Assembly: GCA_029721515.1 (NCBI GenBank)
Contig: CM056566.1
Coordinates: forward strand, 8,720,353 to 8,784,352
From: Synanceia verrucosa
Taxonomy: Eukaryota; Chordata; Actinopteri; Perciformes; Synanceiidae
Reading direction: 5' to 3'
DNA length: 64,000 nt
The notes below the pieces were generated by a model. The model did no database searches. It was not told the origin of the DNA and was given only the letters and a program-made list of their open reading frames with translations. The position numbers were made by a program, and so were the translations under genes. This document shows positions 12,888 to 25,559 of this stretch, piece after piece; within the stretch, counting starts at the first letter, position 1, and each line of letters opens with the position of its first letter.

Positions 12888-13471
12888 TTAAAGGTACAGT
12901 ATGTAGGATTTGGCAGCATCCAGCAGCAAGGCTGCAGACTGTAACCAACTGAAACATGTCGGACTCTGTGAAGAGAACCTGCTCCTTAGATATGAATGGC
13001 AGGTAAAGGTAACAGACACTTGTCATTAACATTATGTCTACCAGTAGATCCTCCAAAATGCTAACCTGACTCTCGCCAGATGAATGTAGTTCCACCTATC
13101 TCCACATATTCATCTGGGATTGCTCCATTGGAGATGTATTTCAGAAGGCAGGACTTTATCAAAAATCCTTGCATGTGATTGGATAAACCACTTGTCCGTC
13201 AACTTTAATGACGTGCCACTTCAACCACTCACATCGAAACCAACCCGTGGCACTGACGAGAGTAACGCAGGGAAAACCAAAGCAGCTACATCACATCTAT
13301 GAAAATTCGGCGATCCTGATTGGCTCAGTCATTTTTTGCTCCCTTGAAGTCCTTCCCATCGGGTGCAAGTCCAGATGAATGTGTGGGGCTCAATGGAACA
13401 CCATGTGGAGCTAGATCTACATTCAGCTGGCAAGAGTCAGGTTACTAAAATGCTACATACTGCTCCTTTAA
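12888..13471. mobile_element. TTAA-flanked MITE (piggyBac-like ends)
   Basis: TTAA at 12888-12891 is followed by aggtacagtatgtaggattt, and aaaatgctacatactgctcct runs into TTAA at 13468-13471. The ends are imperfect inverted repeats. TTAA target duplication is characteristic of piggyBac elements, and this end sequence belongs to a very common fish MITE type. It is interrupted by a second MITE at 13062-13444. It lies in the probable chpf 3' UTR. Confidence 0.75.
13062..13444. mobile_element. Second MITE nested in the TTAA element
   Basis: The left end taacctgactctcgccagatgaatgtag is matched in inverse orientation by ctacattcagctggcaagagtcaggtta at the right end, with three mismatches. It has no transposase frame. 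The host MITE resumes on both sides (caaaatgc left, taaaatgc right), so this element inserted later. Confidence 0.75.
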
Positions 13472-14499
13472 TTTCACTTCTAAAATAATTCTATTCTAAA
13501 TTATCATGTCAGTGAGGACTCATCTGGGCAATCACTTAAGTCATTTACCAAGGTGATCCCCCCACCCCATTATTCATGTTTTTTCTTTGTTTCTTGCATA
13601 TACATTTTCTTATAAGATCAAAGGGTTTTACGGAGAAACTTTAAATACACTCTTGGAAGTCTTCATCAATGACCTTTGAAGACCAACAAAAGATACTTTC
13701 ATCTATCTCCTTCCCTGCTTTGAGGCACGTATACAACCTGTGGATGGCTGTGATCAACATATTTCCAAGTCACCTTAAAAAAAAAAGTGATAAGGTTGAC
13801 CGAATTCACCTCTTCCAGCTATATAACTTGCTTTGTCCATGGTGAAAGATAATATCCCCACCTAGTACTCAAAACTATTATTCATCTTTTATAATGACAA
13901 AAATCAGCTGTGCATCACCTGAAGTGGTGAACTGCAAACTGTGTCACAGAAAAATCAATCCAAAGCAGTCAGCATATGAAAAGTCAGTCTCAAGGCACAC
14001 ATACAAAGCTTTTGGAAATACTCAAATCGTTGAATTCCTTATGTATTGCAAAAAGCTCCATTTCTCTATATCTTTGATGCCAACATTAAATCAAATAAAG
14101 TTCTAGAAATGTTGCTGCTAATACTTCTAAACCCAGTGAATACTGGACACTGGACATGTGGAGAGAACTGGATGAACCAGCACAGCTTCATGGCTCTGCT
14201 GCTGTGAGTTTCGGCCACCTAGTGGTCAGAAATTGCTTAGCACAGCTTTCAGAATCATCACAGTAGTAAAAAATAGTTTGGTTCTAGCGACTCATCTGTA
14301 CGGATAAGTATTGTAAACATTTCATCAGGAATATACTGCATTCATTTTTTCAAATTCAACCAAACCAAATAATCCCTGATGCACACGGACACCCCCAGAC
14401 CAATTTGAGCTTGCATCAAGAGGCTATTATTACAAATACACAGCTTTTAACTTCCATTTATAAAGACGTAGAAGTAGGAGCAAAAGTTCTCCGGTGTAT

Positions 14500-17400
14500 T
14501 CAAGTGCTGTTTCCTTGCTCTTGCTCAAACAGCAGCATGGCGAGCTGAGAGCGAGAACCCAGACCTTCCAAGTTGCTCTGAACGCATCTATGATAGATGT
14601 CTTCACTTAGCCTCGGGTTGCAGGCTTGATAGCTGTACTGCTGGTGCAACGCCGGCTCAACTGCCCTGAAGACATGCAGAGCTGAATACTTCAAGAACAT
14701 GTCAAAGATGTCCAGGGTCTCCAGAATATCCTCATTCTCTTGGACATCTGCCACCATTCGTGTGCGCGTCGCCATGTAGTCTGAGTTGTAAAAGCATGCT
14801 TCTTCAAATGACTTGCGGTCAAAGTGACCTGCGTCCTTGATTAGATCGACAGTGGCTGGTCGCTGCTGGTTGTGATAGGCCACATCAGGATTGAAGTCCT
14901 GGAAATGGATTGGGAAAAACACCTGCCAGTTGTTTATGGAATTCATGCGGCAGCGATTCAGAAATTCAGTATTGACATTTGTGTTGACGTTAGCCAAGAA
15001 GAACAGCGAGTCAACTGGGTGCTTCTTCGAGATGATGTCCATGAATTTGATCTGTGATGGTGTTTCTGTCTTGACGCTTATCCACGGGATTTTTACTGCA
15101 GGGTATTTACGTTCGTACGTGTTTATTTGCATTTTCACGCTGGCAAATATATCATTCTGGTTGACTTGCTGCGCCTCAACTGGGTCGTAAATGAACAGGA
15201 ATGTCAGGATGGCGTTTTCACTGGTCTCAAAAGCGTTTGAGGCAAAGACTTCCAGGAAATGGTCGACATAGCTCCGATCCTGCAGAGTAAGAGGTATAAT
15301 GATGTGAATCCTTGTAGCTTCGGTGACATAGGGCATGGGGATAATCTCAATCTGGCTCAAAGGTCGCACCAGATGTACTCGCTTGGTGATGGAACGGCTG
15401 TGACCTTTCTGGTTCACCGCCTCCAGCTGAAGGTCCAAGGTGTACTCCATGCCCCTGACGGGGTCGAAGCGTCTGTACCCGTTGATCAGCTGCTGCTTCT
15501 TCAGGTGCAGGACAGGTTTGTACTTCTTGTTCAGCTCTACGATGGCAACGTCAATGACATCAGCTACATCCAAGCGGTCAATACCCTGCAGTTCACACTT
15601 TGGAGAGCCATCAATGCATGAATAAATCTCCTCCTCTGTAAAGTATTCCCATTTCAGAACTTCAAACCGAGATTTTGGTTCAAAAGGCGGATTGATCCCC
15701 ACAGGCCACTGGGCACTTCGGTTACCCTCAAAAGCAACCACGCTCACGTTCTTTATTTCTGCCTGTGGAAATACAACAAGTGTTCAGATCTAGACAGTTC
15801 CTACCTGACAGAGGTAAGCAAAGATCAGCCAAGTCTGTTTTATTTTTGCTTGAACCAGGGGCAATTTGTGACACTTGAAAAGCAGCTTACCTGCAGCTTA
15901 GCAATCTCATTGTAAGTCTCCTGGAGCTCAATCTCAGTGAAGTATCTGTGCAGCCTGTACATCTGTTCAGGGTCGGACACTGGATGGACAGTCAGGGCTT
16001 TCTTGAACTGTTCGCTTTGTTCTTTAGTCGGATCAGAGTTTTTTCCTAACTCATAATGGTGGTACTGAAGACCCTGGGGAGAAACAAGACATCTTTTCAC
16101 AAGGCATCTCAAATCAGGAATGACGGAACCATGCTTAATGTTTTTCAAAGCGTAATTGTTACGATGCACTACTAAACAAAAATGACATGCTGATGTAAAG
16201 CTCAACTCCAACAGCAAACAGGCTGGTTGCACCCATAACTGCATGGTGGAAGAAGAGCAGAGAAGTGGACACTGTTGTTGCTATTGGCAGAATTTGTTCT
16301 ATTTTATAGATAATAAAGTACCATCATCAGGTTAAAAAGCAAAAATGAAAGGTTCTCACTTAAAGACACTGTGATTTTAGTTGAAAACCGAGAAGTCATC
16401 TAAGGAGCTTGAGTGATTAACAAAAAAGGGAATCCAATCTGATCAAGCTATTAAAAGAACAAAAAACAGAGACGTTGCTTAACTGAGCAGAGAGGCCTCT
16501 GGCATCAGTGTTTGCCAACAACCTGTGGTGGTGTACTTAGTGAAGCATTATCCATACCTAATTGACATCAATGTTCTCTCTTAACAGAAAAAAACTGATG
16601 TCTGGCTCTGTGTTCAAGCTGTTTTCTTCACCCACACCAGGCCTTTTAACTTTTCCCCTGCTTCCTTCCCTCGTTTTTTATGGGGGGGGCTCTGCTGGAG
16701 CTCTTCTGGCTCAGGGCACTTTAGTTAGAAATACAACTCCCTCTCAACTGTGTGACAAGATGGTTGTCACACAGTTGCAGGGGGGAGAAAATAGAAGCAA
16801 AAGATAATGGAATAACTTGACTGCAAAACACTGGCCTGCATGCGGATTGTCTAACTAGTAAAGACAGAACACCAATGATATGTTTGAACATATCTACACA
16901 GAGTACACACTTTGGGACAAGTGAAGCCAACTGTGCTGTGTGACAAACAATCGCCTGGAAGGGCACTGGGACAGATCAGGTCTCTCCAGAGCTTGTTTGA
17001 CCTTAAATGCTAATGACATTACAAGAGCAGAGCATGTTGACCCACAGGGGATCTTCACACCACTGAACACAAGCAAGGCTGAACTCAGCTTTGCCTGTTT
17101 ACCTATTGCACACTGCTGCTACTGCAGGAGCTGTGGAGGACGGGCTCAAAAGGTATTAACAATCTACTCTGTAATAAAAATACCACCACTGTTGCTAGAA
17201 TGGTAATTACACTTTTATCTGTCACATTTAAGTGCTGTCCCAGAGGCAAAGCATAATTTCTGCTATGATGTTTTGCTTTGCTGAGTTCCTCGACTGGAAC
17301 CACTCTCACAACTGTTCTGAGTGACAGTCGTTCATATTTCACTTGCCTCATCCTGTTCCCTTTAAAACATCAAACACTAAGGAACCAAGACTCTGTTTTG

Positions 17401-19449
17401 TAGATTAAAATATGATGCATTATTGAATAGAGATGCACGGTGCTGAATGTGCCAGTTAAGCATATGCTCAACCTACCTGATATTCACTGACGCAGTTTGT
17501 GTTTGTGTAATCAATGATGCATCTTCCGAGCCACTCGTCCGGCCTCGCGCTTAGGATGTCATTTCTACAGTTCTCCAGAAAGGGCTGGAGTCGGAGCAGT
17601 AAGGTACGCGACAGGATGTACCCGAACCCGGCATAGCAGTACTTCCCTTCCATTTCTCCACCTATGAACTCCTCAGGACTGCCCATGTAGAGCTCTCGAT
17701 CCATGCTCAGGTGCTCCACCAGGGCTTTGATCCTGTCCGCTTCAGTGTACGCGTCGTCTTGGACAAAGTAGAACCAGTCGTACTCATTGATGTAATGGTC
17801 CAATATGTACTTGATATTCTGAAACATGTTCCATATCAGCCTCTCGTCTCCATGAGAGACGACAAACATGCCATGAGGGACTTTACGGTTGCGCATGCCG
17901 GTGAAGAATATCACTGTGTCCAGGTGATGGCTGATGGTGCGATTGACAGCTACGCCCAGAGTGTTTATGGTGTTTTTGGATGTCATGACCCCGACCAATA
18001 GACGCTCTCGCATCCCCAACTCTGTGCTTATGTATTTAGCCCTGAAAAAAAGAAATGAAATCACGACTGACTGAAGCTAAATAAACATTTGAATTAAAAA
18101 GACACGAAACAAATAAACAACACACTTTCACCAACACTGAACAATTCTCCAACTTAGTGTCGCACCAACATCTTTAACTTTCTTTTTTTTTTTGTTTATT
18201 AACTGAGCCTGAAGCCAATAGGAATCAAAATGACTGAAAACAGTAGTTTGTAGAAGGTTTTCATGGATTTACTGTAAATATCCAGACATACAGACTGACA
18301 GGAAAATCGTAAGTTTTCTGGAAACGTAAACATGTTAGGACTTGAACAATTGAAGGACTTGTGATTCATCACACCAACCAACCTAACTTCTGTCTCTAGT
18401 CTACTGTACTAGAGAAAAAAAAAGTTAAGGCATATATTAAGCTTCTTGTTAGATGTGGGTTAATCAATTAGCAGATTAACAAAAAATAATCAATTGTTAT
18501 TTTGAACAAAAAGCCAAATGACTGATTCTAGCCTTTGACATCACTGCTGGGTGGACAAATCATCACACTGAACTCTGGATAGTTGTGATGAGCATTTTCC
18601 CCACTTTCTCAACTAACTGAGAAATCAATCTGCACAAATCAATAATGAACATAATTGTCGGTTGCAGCCAGACCTTTTATAATATAATCCAGTGCATGGC
18701 ACTGGTTGCTTATGAAACATGGATGCTGACATACTCATAACTCCAGCACAACTTTATCCACAGGGAAATGCCTCCACTTTGGCTTTGAGGCCTCGCATCC
18801 AAACAAGGTCTCTATCCAGGACATCTTGGAAAAGTCTGCTTGTTTACGAAGAAAAGTGTGGCACAACTCTAAAATACTAACTGCTCTGTGTCAGGGACTG
18901 TTAGCAGTAGAAACCAGAGGAGGTGGGGCTGGACACTTACTTTCTGTGGCAACATGATCACAGTCAGTGACATCACTAAAAGCAAAGACACTGCAGTTAT
19001 TCTCAGATATGCCTCCAGTTTGGCATTGTTTTTATTCATCATGTTGTCAGTTAAGATCTCATACCCACATGATAACATGACACCTGTGCTGCTGCCCTTT
19101 AACCTGTATTCAAAACAAGTGTGGTTATGGTTACACACTGTGTTCCTCTCACAGCTTACCTGAACACTTTCTTTGGGGCACTCTGCTGGACTTGTTTATA
19201 TGGGACTATTCGTGGTTCAAAATCCTCGCTGGGCTCCACATCGTTAGCAGTGGCTATTGAGCTGGGCTTCCTGGCTCCTTTCAGCTGCCCATCCTGAGCT
19301 ACAGTCACAGCCTCGCTCTCCTTACCGTCCAGGTAACACGCTTCTTCCGTCCAGTTCACGCTCAACAAACTCAACGTGAAGCCCAGAGAAATGCCGATTA
19401 CCACCGGGCCGACCGACCGCAGGACAGAAATAAACGCCGAAAATCTCAT
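14500..19449 (-). CDS. chpf: Chondroitin sulfate synthase 2 / chondroitin polymerizing factor
   Basis: Golgi type II membrane glycosyltransferase-family protein that partners CHSY1/CHSY3 in polymerising chondroitin. Four minus-strand exons join in frame: 19449-19160, 18041-17477, 16073-15891 and 15762-14500. They give 766 residues, close to the human length of about 775. Residues 10-31 form the signal anchor (VGPVVIGISLGFTLSLLSV). The N-terminal GT31-like domain has VQDDAYTEA near residue 190 and the conserved RPDEWLGRC. The C-terminal GT7-like domain carries FNRCRM-like and ACFYNSDY motifs and ends LAMLLFEQEQGNST, as in human CHPF. I chose ATG 19449 (MRFSAF) because it matches the human start and has A at -3; an in-frame ATG lies upstream at 19530. 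The usual C-terminal DxD is replaced (FLANVNTNVN), consistent with an accessory role. The gene is convergent with asic4. Confidence 0.97.
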
Positions 19450-19760
19450 CTTGCGCGTCGGCTCCGTTGTCTGACGGTGCCGCGTCGCTTCACAGGCGTC
19501 CAAACAGGCCTCTGCTCCGGGACAGCTCAACTACATCAAGTCACAGTCCAAACGGACGTATCAACACTCAACTTGAGAAAAGATGCAACTTCCTCCTTTA
19601 ATTTTACGCAGAATTCTTACGTGTCAGTGTAGGAGCCAACTGACTCCTCCTCCTCCTCCTCCTCCTGGCCCAGCATCAGAGGAGAGACGGGTCTAGTTCC
19701 AGGCTGTGCGGATGAATCCTGGCTGTGCAGGGTGGAGGGATATATCACAAAGACCCACCC
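19450..19760 (-). promoter_or_regulatory. Probable chpf 5' UTR and promoter
   Basis: The stretch directly upstream of the chpf ATG is GC-richer than its surroundings, contains CpG-bearing segments and a (TCC)n run at 19645-19666, and is bounded upstream by an AT-rich minisatellite. No TATA box was identified. Promoter status is inferred from position and composition. Confidence 0.45.
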
Positions 19761-19805
19761 ACTGACTATATAGGCAGATCTGTTTTTTGAAATATATTTG
19801 TATCC

Positions 19806-20611
19806 AGTCTATGCTCCGTTTATTATAGTTAATATATAAATAATAGTCTCTGCTCTGTTTATTATAGTTATTAGCGAATACTAGTCTATGTTATGTTTAT
19901 TATAGTTATTATATAAATAATAGCGTCTCTGCTCTGTTTATTATAGTTATTATATAAATAATAGTCTATGTTCTGTTTATTATAGTGATTATATAAGTAA
20001 TAGAGTATATGCTCTGTTTATTATAGTTATTAGCGAATACTAGTCTATGTTATGTTTATTATAGTTATTATATAAATAATAGCGTATGTGCTCTGTTTAT
20101 TATAGTTATTATATAAATAATAGTCTATGTTCTGTTTATTATAGTTATTATATAAATAATAGAGTATATGCTCTTTTTATTATAGTTATTATATAAATAA
20201 TAGTATATGCTCTGTTTATTATAGTTATTATATAAATAATAGTCTATGCTCTGTTTATTATAGTTATTATATAAATAATAGCGTATATGCTCTGTTTATT
20301 ATAGTTATTATATAAATAATAGTCTATGCTCTGTTTATTATAGTTATTATATAAATAATAGAGTATATGCTCTTTTTATTATAGTTATTATATAAATAAT
20401 AGAGTATATGCTCTGTTTATTATAGTTATTATATAAATAATAGTCTATGCTCTGTTTATTATAGTTATTATATAAATAATAGAGTATATGCTCTGTTTAT
20501 TATAGTTATTATATAAATAATAGTCTATGCTCTGTTTATTATAGTTATTATATAAATAATAGTCTATGCTCTGTTTATTATAGTTATTATATAAATAATA
20601 GAGTATATGCT
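19806..20611. repeat. AT-rich minisatellite, about 39-41-bp unit, about 20 copies
   Basis: The unit has the form tagtctatgctctgttta followed by ttatagttattatataaataa. Variants alternate between tagtctatgc (39 bp) and tagagtatatgc (41 bp), and early units carry tagcgaatac. The array begins about 350 bases upstream of the chpf start codon. A few diverged units reappear at 22905-23027 beyond the second array. Confidence 0.95.
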
Positions 20612-20760
20612 GATGGCAGATCATACCTCACCAGACAGAGAAGAAGACGTGCCAGTGGAGGCCTACTCTAACAACTAAACTAGAAACAAAAACCACTCCA
20701 CCAAAAGGGGAGGGAAAAACAAAGGAGTTAAATCTAAAGCTATAAAACTTATTAAAGACA

Positions 20761-22680
20761 AATCACTCTAGAGAAAATTAAACTAGAACTGAAAATCACT
20801 CTGAAAAGAGGCTACGCAAACTACAACTGTAAATCACTCTGAAAAGAGACTACGCAAACTACAACTGAAAATCACTCTGAAAAGAGGCTACACAAACTAC
20901 AACTGAAAATCACTCTGAAAAGAGGCTACACAAACTACAACTGTAAATCACTCTGAAAAGAGACTACGCAAACTACAACTGTAAATCACTCTGAAAAGAG
21001 GCTACGCAAACTACAACTGAAAATCACTCTGAAAAGAGGCTACGCAAACTACAACTGAAAATCACTCTGAAAAGAGACTACACAAACTACAACTGAAAAT
21101 CACTCTGAAAAGAGACTACGCAAACTACAACTGAAAATCACTCTGAAAAGAGGCTACGCAAACTACAACTGAAAATCACTCTGAAAAGAGGCTACGCAAA
21201 CTACAACTGAAAATCACTCTGAAAAGAGGCTACGCAAACTACAACTATAAATCACTCTGAAAAGAGGCTACGCAAACTACAACTATAAATCACTCTGAAA
21301 AGAGGCTACGCAAACTACAACTGAAAATCACTCTGAAAAGAGGCTACGCAAACTACAACTATAAATCACTCTGAAAAGAGGCTACGCAAACTACAACTAT
21401 AAATCACTCTGAAAAGAGGCTACGCAAACTACAACTGAAAATCACTCTGAAAAGAGGCTACGCAAACTACAACTGTAAATCACTCTGAAAAGAGGCTACG
21501 CAAACTACAACTATAAATCACTCTGAAAAGAGGCTACGCAAACTACAACTATAAATCACTCTGAAAAGAGGCTACGCAAACTACAACTATAAATCACTCT
21601 GAAAAGAGACTACGCAAACTACAACTGAAAATCACTCTGAAAAGAGGCTACGCAAACTACAACTGAAAATCACTCTGAAAAGAGGCTACGCAAACTACAA
21701 CTATAAATCACTCTGAAAAGAGGCTACGCAAACTACAACTATAAATCACTCTGAAAAGAGGCTACACAAACTACAACTATAAATCACTCTGAAAAGAGGC
21801 TACGCAAACTACAACTATAAATCACTCTGAAAAGAGGCTACACAAACTACAACTGAAAATCACTCTGAAAAGAGACTACACAAACTACAACTGTAAATCA
21901 CTCTGAAAAGAGACTACACAAACTACAACTGTAAATCACTCTGAAAAGAGACTACACAAACTACAACTGTAAATCACTCTGAAAAGAGACTACGCAAACT
22001 ACAACTGTAAATCACTCTGAAAAGAGGCTACGCAAACTACAACTGAAAATCACTCTGAAAAGAGGCTACGCAAACTACAACTGTAAATCACTCTGAAAAG
22101 AGGCTACGCAAACTACAACTATAAATCACTCTGAAAAGAGGCTACGCAAACTACAACTATAAATCACTCTGAAAAGAGGCTACGCAAACTACAACTATAA
22201 ATCACTCTGAAAAGAGGCTACGCAAACTACAACTGAAAATCACTCTGAAAAGAGACTACGCAAACTACAACTGAAAATCACTCTGAAAAGAGGCTACGCA
22301 AACTACAACTGAAAATCACTCTGAAAAGAGGCTACGCAAACTACAACTATAAATCACTCTGAAAAGAGGCTACGCAAACTACAACTATAAATCACTCTGA
22401 AAAGAGGCTACACAAACTACAACTATAAATCACTCTGAAAAGAGGCTACGCAAACTACAACTATAAATCACTCCGAAAAGAGGCTACGCAAACTACAACT
22501 ATAAATCACTCTGAAAAGAGGCTACACAAACTACAACTATAAATCACTCTGAAAAAGCAGCTACACAAACTACACCTGAAAATCAAAATCACTGTACAAA
22601 AGAGGCTAAACAAATTACGACTATAAATCACTCTGAAAAAGAGGATACACAAACAACAACTGAAAATCACTCTGAAAAAA
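20761..22680. repeat. 38-bp minisatellite, about 50 copies
   Basis: The unit is gaaaatcactctgaaaag plus aggctacgcaaactacaact, 38 bp. Three positions account for nearly all variation: the first bases (ga, gt or at before aaatc), aggc versus agac, and tacg versus taca. Edge units are more diverged, with insertions near 22550-22680. Thirty-eight is not a multiple of three, so no frame runs through it. It has no spacers and is not a CRISPR array. Confidence 0.97.
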
Positions 22681-22904
22681 ACACTCTTGGGAAACAAGGG
22701 ACAACTGGCACAAGCACAGGCCTGGAAACAGAAACTTGGAACTGGTACAGGAACCTGAGGGCGTTCTCACACCGATGGTTCGTTTGCTCTGGTCCGAATC
22801 AGGAACCAACTTGTTACAATGTTGCAAAATGCTTTGAGTTTGGTTTGTGTTCACACGGCAGCATTCATTAAAACTTTATTAAAACAGACAGACGGAGCAT
22901 GACA

Positions 22905-23027
22905 CTATGGTCTGTTTATTATATTTATTTATATGCAGTCTATGATCTGTTTATTATATTTATTTATATGCAGTCTGTTTATGATATTTATCTAGTTATT
23001 TGTTTATAATCAGTCTGTGGTCTGTCC
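22905..23027. repeat. Outlying diverged copies of the 19.8-kb minisatellite
   Basis: Three to four units of ctatggtctgtttattata followed by tttatttatatgcagt resemble the 39-41-bp unit (tctatgctctgtttattatag). They lie on the far side of the 38-bp array and of about 220 bp of unrelated sequence. Confidence 0.8.
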
Positions 23028-24103
23028 ACACCTTGGTTTTCTTTTAATTATACACAGCTATTAACATTTGCAAACTTCACAAATATCCTTGTTACACATT
23101 AACACGTGTATTTCAATTTATTTTCAATATATTTTATTTTATTCTACATCAATAGCGTTTAACATTTTCAGTGCAGGGCTTTCATTTGTAGAGTGATGGA
23201 GGATGTGACATGCAACTTCATGCCTGGATCAACCCCTTCACCACTGGCCGTCCATCAGTCAGGTCATTCACAAATTTTGCAGACCTTCCTCCAGAGTTTG
23301 AAATAAATAAAATAGTGCACTGATACACCTCAGTAAAGTTACTCAAGGCTATCATTATTAATAACCCGAGAGACAAGTCTTCAGTGAGTACCAGATGTCG
23401 CTCTCTCTGCAGCTGCTTAATAAGTATTTCAGTGATTATTAGCTCAGCTTTCAGGTCATCCACCTGGCTCTCTGTCCTCTATCTGACCTCTGTGCTCCTG
23501 GTCCAGATGTCAGGGTCGGTGTGTTTTGTTGTATATTGGTCTTCTTTCACGGCATCTGTTTCAGTCCTTATTTTATCCTAATCTGTAATGTGACTCAAAT
23601 AATTACTTAAAAAAATGTCATTCTGCTTTTACATCTATTAGCTGTTTTCATTTAGTCAGGAACAAATCATGTCTTGTGCCCTCTGGTGGTGACAACATTC
23701 TTATCTTAAATAATCTGAATTTGGATTGTAACTTTCATGTTCTCACCTGTACTTTATCTCATCATGTTAGTCTGATGCTGCTGATGTTATAGTTACTATA
23801 GCCCTCCTGACACAAACACATCCCTGCTTAGTTCCATTCCATATGCACAGCTTATTTATCTTACAGTTTCAGCTTTCATAAATGCACATTAGTGTGCACT
23901 TGCACTTTTAAAGTTATATACTGAATCCTAATATTTTAGGATTTAGTATAAAATTTTAATTTTAGCATGTATATTTTTATAGTTATGCCTGGATTTTTTG
24001 ATAATCTCTCCTCTGTGTGCTCTGCTGCTCTTATTTCTGTTCTCTATATTTTTTAATATGCTGCTGATGAATTTAATAATTTCTAATTTACTGGAGTGCA
24101 ACA
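23028..24103. other. Intergenic DNA, nothing recognised
   Basis: AT-rich sequence between the minisatellite block and a SINE. One open frame on the minus strand (23218-23463) has no recognisable family and no splice or promoter context. I see no RNA gene or element boundary. Confidence 0.5.
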
Positions 24104-24344
24104 GGGCGGCACGGTGGTGTAGTGGTTAGCACTGTCGCCTCACAGCAAGAAGGTGTCTGTGTGGGTTCTCTCCAGGTACTCCAGCTTCCTCCCACCATCC
24201 AAAATGGGGATTAGGTTAACTGGCTAATTTAAATTGACCGTAGGTGTGAATATGAGTGAGTGATTGTCTGTCTCTATGTGTCCTGTGATGAACTGGAGAC
24301 TTGTCCAGTCTTCCGCCCTAAGACAGCTGTGATAGGCTCCAGCC
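24104..24344 (+). mobile_element. tRNA-like SINE copy, internally deleted and 3'-truncated
   Basis: It begins gggcggcacggtggtgtagtgg, with an RNA polymerase III A-box-like tggtgtagtgg at 24115-24125. Comparison with the inverted copy at 52995-53337 shows loss of the B-box region after cagcaagaaggt. It also lacks the 3' tail after gataggctccagcc. It is a common fish dispersed repeat. Confidence 0.75.
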
Positions 24345-24705
24345 TTTTTGGTCTGAATACTTACAGCAGACATCATTTTTTTTAAAGCTAGCCTACACTG
24401 AGGATATTAATACTGTTTGCTTGAGTTTGGTTCTGGTTCTGTTCTGTGGATTCGTTTGCATTTTTTTGTAAGTATATATACATAAGTAAGAATGGTTTTG
24501 TAACAATCAGTGCAGAAACTTAGGTAATTATAAGGCTTCTCATAAAAACACTAAACGCAAAAAAGGTTTTCAACACACAGACCATTAATTTTTGCGAAGG
24601 TAAAATATAGGGCTACAAAAGTTCCTACAAGAGGGAGTCGTGTCAAAGAGAGCCGTGTCAAAGGAGCCGATCTTCCTATCACCACAGGATGTGACGTTGT
24701 CGTCT

Positions 24706-25530
24706 CTTTTTTTTTTCTTTAAACAAACTTTATTTCAATATACATTTTACAAATTATGTCAAATATTAACATAAAACAAACATAAAACACAATTCAGAGA
24801 GAGCTGTTTCACATATACAAAAACAAAGGATTGAATAGTACAATTATAAAATACATGTCAGAGATCTCAGTTAAATTAGTAATAAATAATAACAAAAAAC
24901 AAAATAAATGAATACTAATAAATAATCCAGTATCATTATGTCATCACATAAATAGATATAATAATCTCTAAATTTCATTAATTGCCAGAGGGTACATCAA
25001 ATATCTTTTCATAGTTAACTAAAAATTGTATATTCTTTTTATTTTTAACCAGTGCTAGGCACTTATATAGTGAGTTAAATTCAACCAAAAAATGAGGAAA
25101 GGTTGGTTTGGAGGTTGAAAACTTTTGTTTGTGAATAAAATATTTACCCAATAAAATGAAAAAATTGACTAAATATTGTAGACACTTGATCTTCTTATAT
25201 TCATAATAACATATGGCATCTTTTAGGGAAAAACAGTACGACATGTTAAGGTGTGAAGATATGAGAACCTAAGTCTGACCACAATTGTATTGTGACAGTA
25301 CACTCAAAAAATAAGTGGTTTAAATTTTCATCAGCATGTCCACAAAAAACACAAGAGCTTTCCACATCCATGAATTTCGAAATAAAGGAGCTCACATGAT
25401 ATATTTTGTGAAGAATTTTGAAATGAATTTCTTTAACTTTGTTATGAACACAGTATTTATGAGGTAAAAGCCATGCTTTTTCCCAGTCTATGTCCTCTAA
25501 ATGAGAGCGCCAATAAAATTTTCCTCCTGG
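24706..25530 (-). mobile_element. 5'-truncated LINE (L1/Tx1-type), C-terminal end
   Basis: On the minus strand the sequence encodes the C-terminal zinc-binding region found after LINE reverse transcriptases. EIHFKILHKIYHVSS is followed by CVFCG and HLFFEC, and then a hydrophobic LLGKYFIHK segment (frame 25244-24978). It ends at a poly-T tract at 24709-24718, the poly-A tail on the element strand. The reverse transcriptase itself is missing, so this is a dead-on-arrival copy. It ends just upstream of the pdxk promoter region. Clade assignment is by protein resemblance only. Confidence 0.8.
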
Positions 25531-25559
25531 AGAAGTTGATGCTCTTCTCTGTCAGGACC

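Larger units (their letters stand above)
11494..14499 (-). other. Probable long 3' UTR of chpf
   Basis: On the minus strand this follows the chpf stop codon. TTTATT at 11494-11499 (AATAAA on the minus strand) is a plausible polyadenylation signal. The interval has no recognisable coding exons and contains one nested MITE pair. A 3' UTR of about 3 kb is an inference; transcript data would be needed to place the end. Confidence 0.4.

Noticed and set aside
15259..15621. Plus-strand open frames of 60-120 codons
   Set aside because: Antisense shadow of the large chpf coding exon.
20761..22680. Regular 38-bp direct repeats, superficially CRISPR-like
   Set aside because: Units are contiguous without spacers, and the genome is a vertebrate; it is a minisatellite.
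23218..23463. 81-codon minus-strand frame
   Set aside because: No family resemblance, promoter or splice context; length is within chance expectation.
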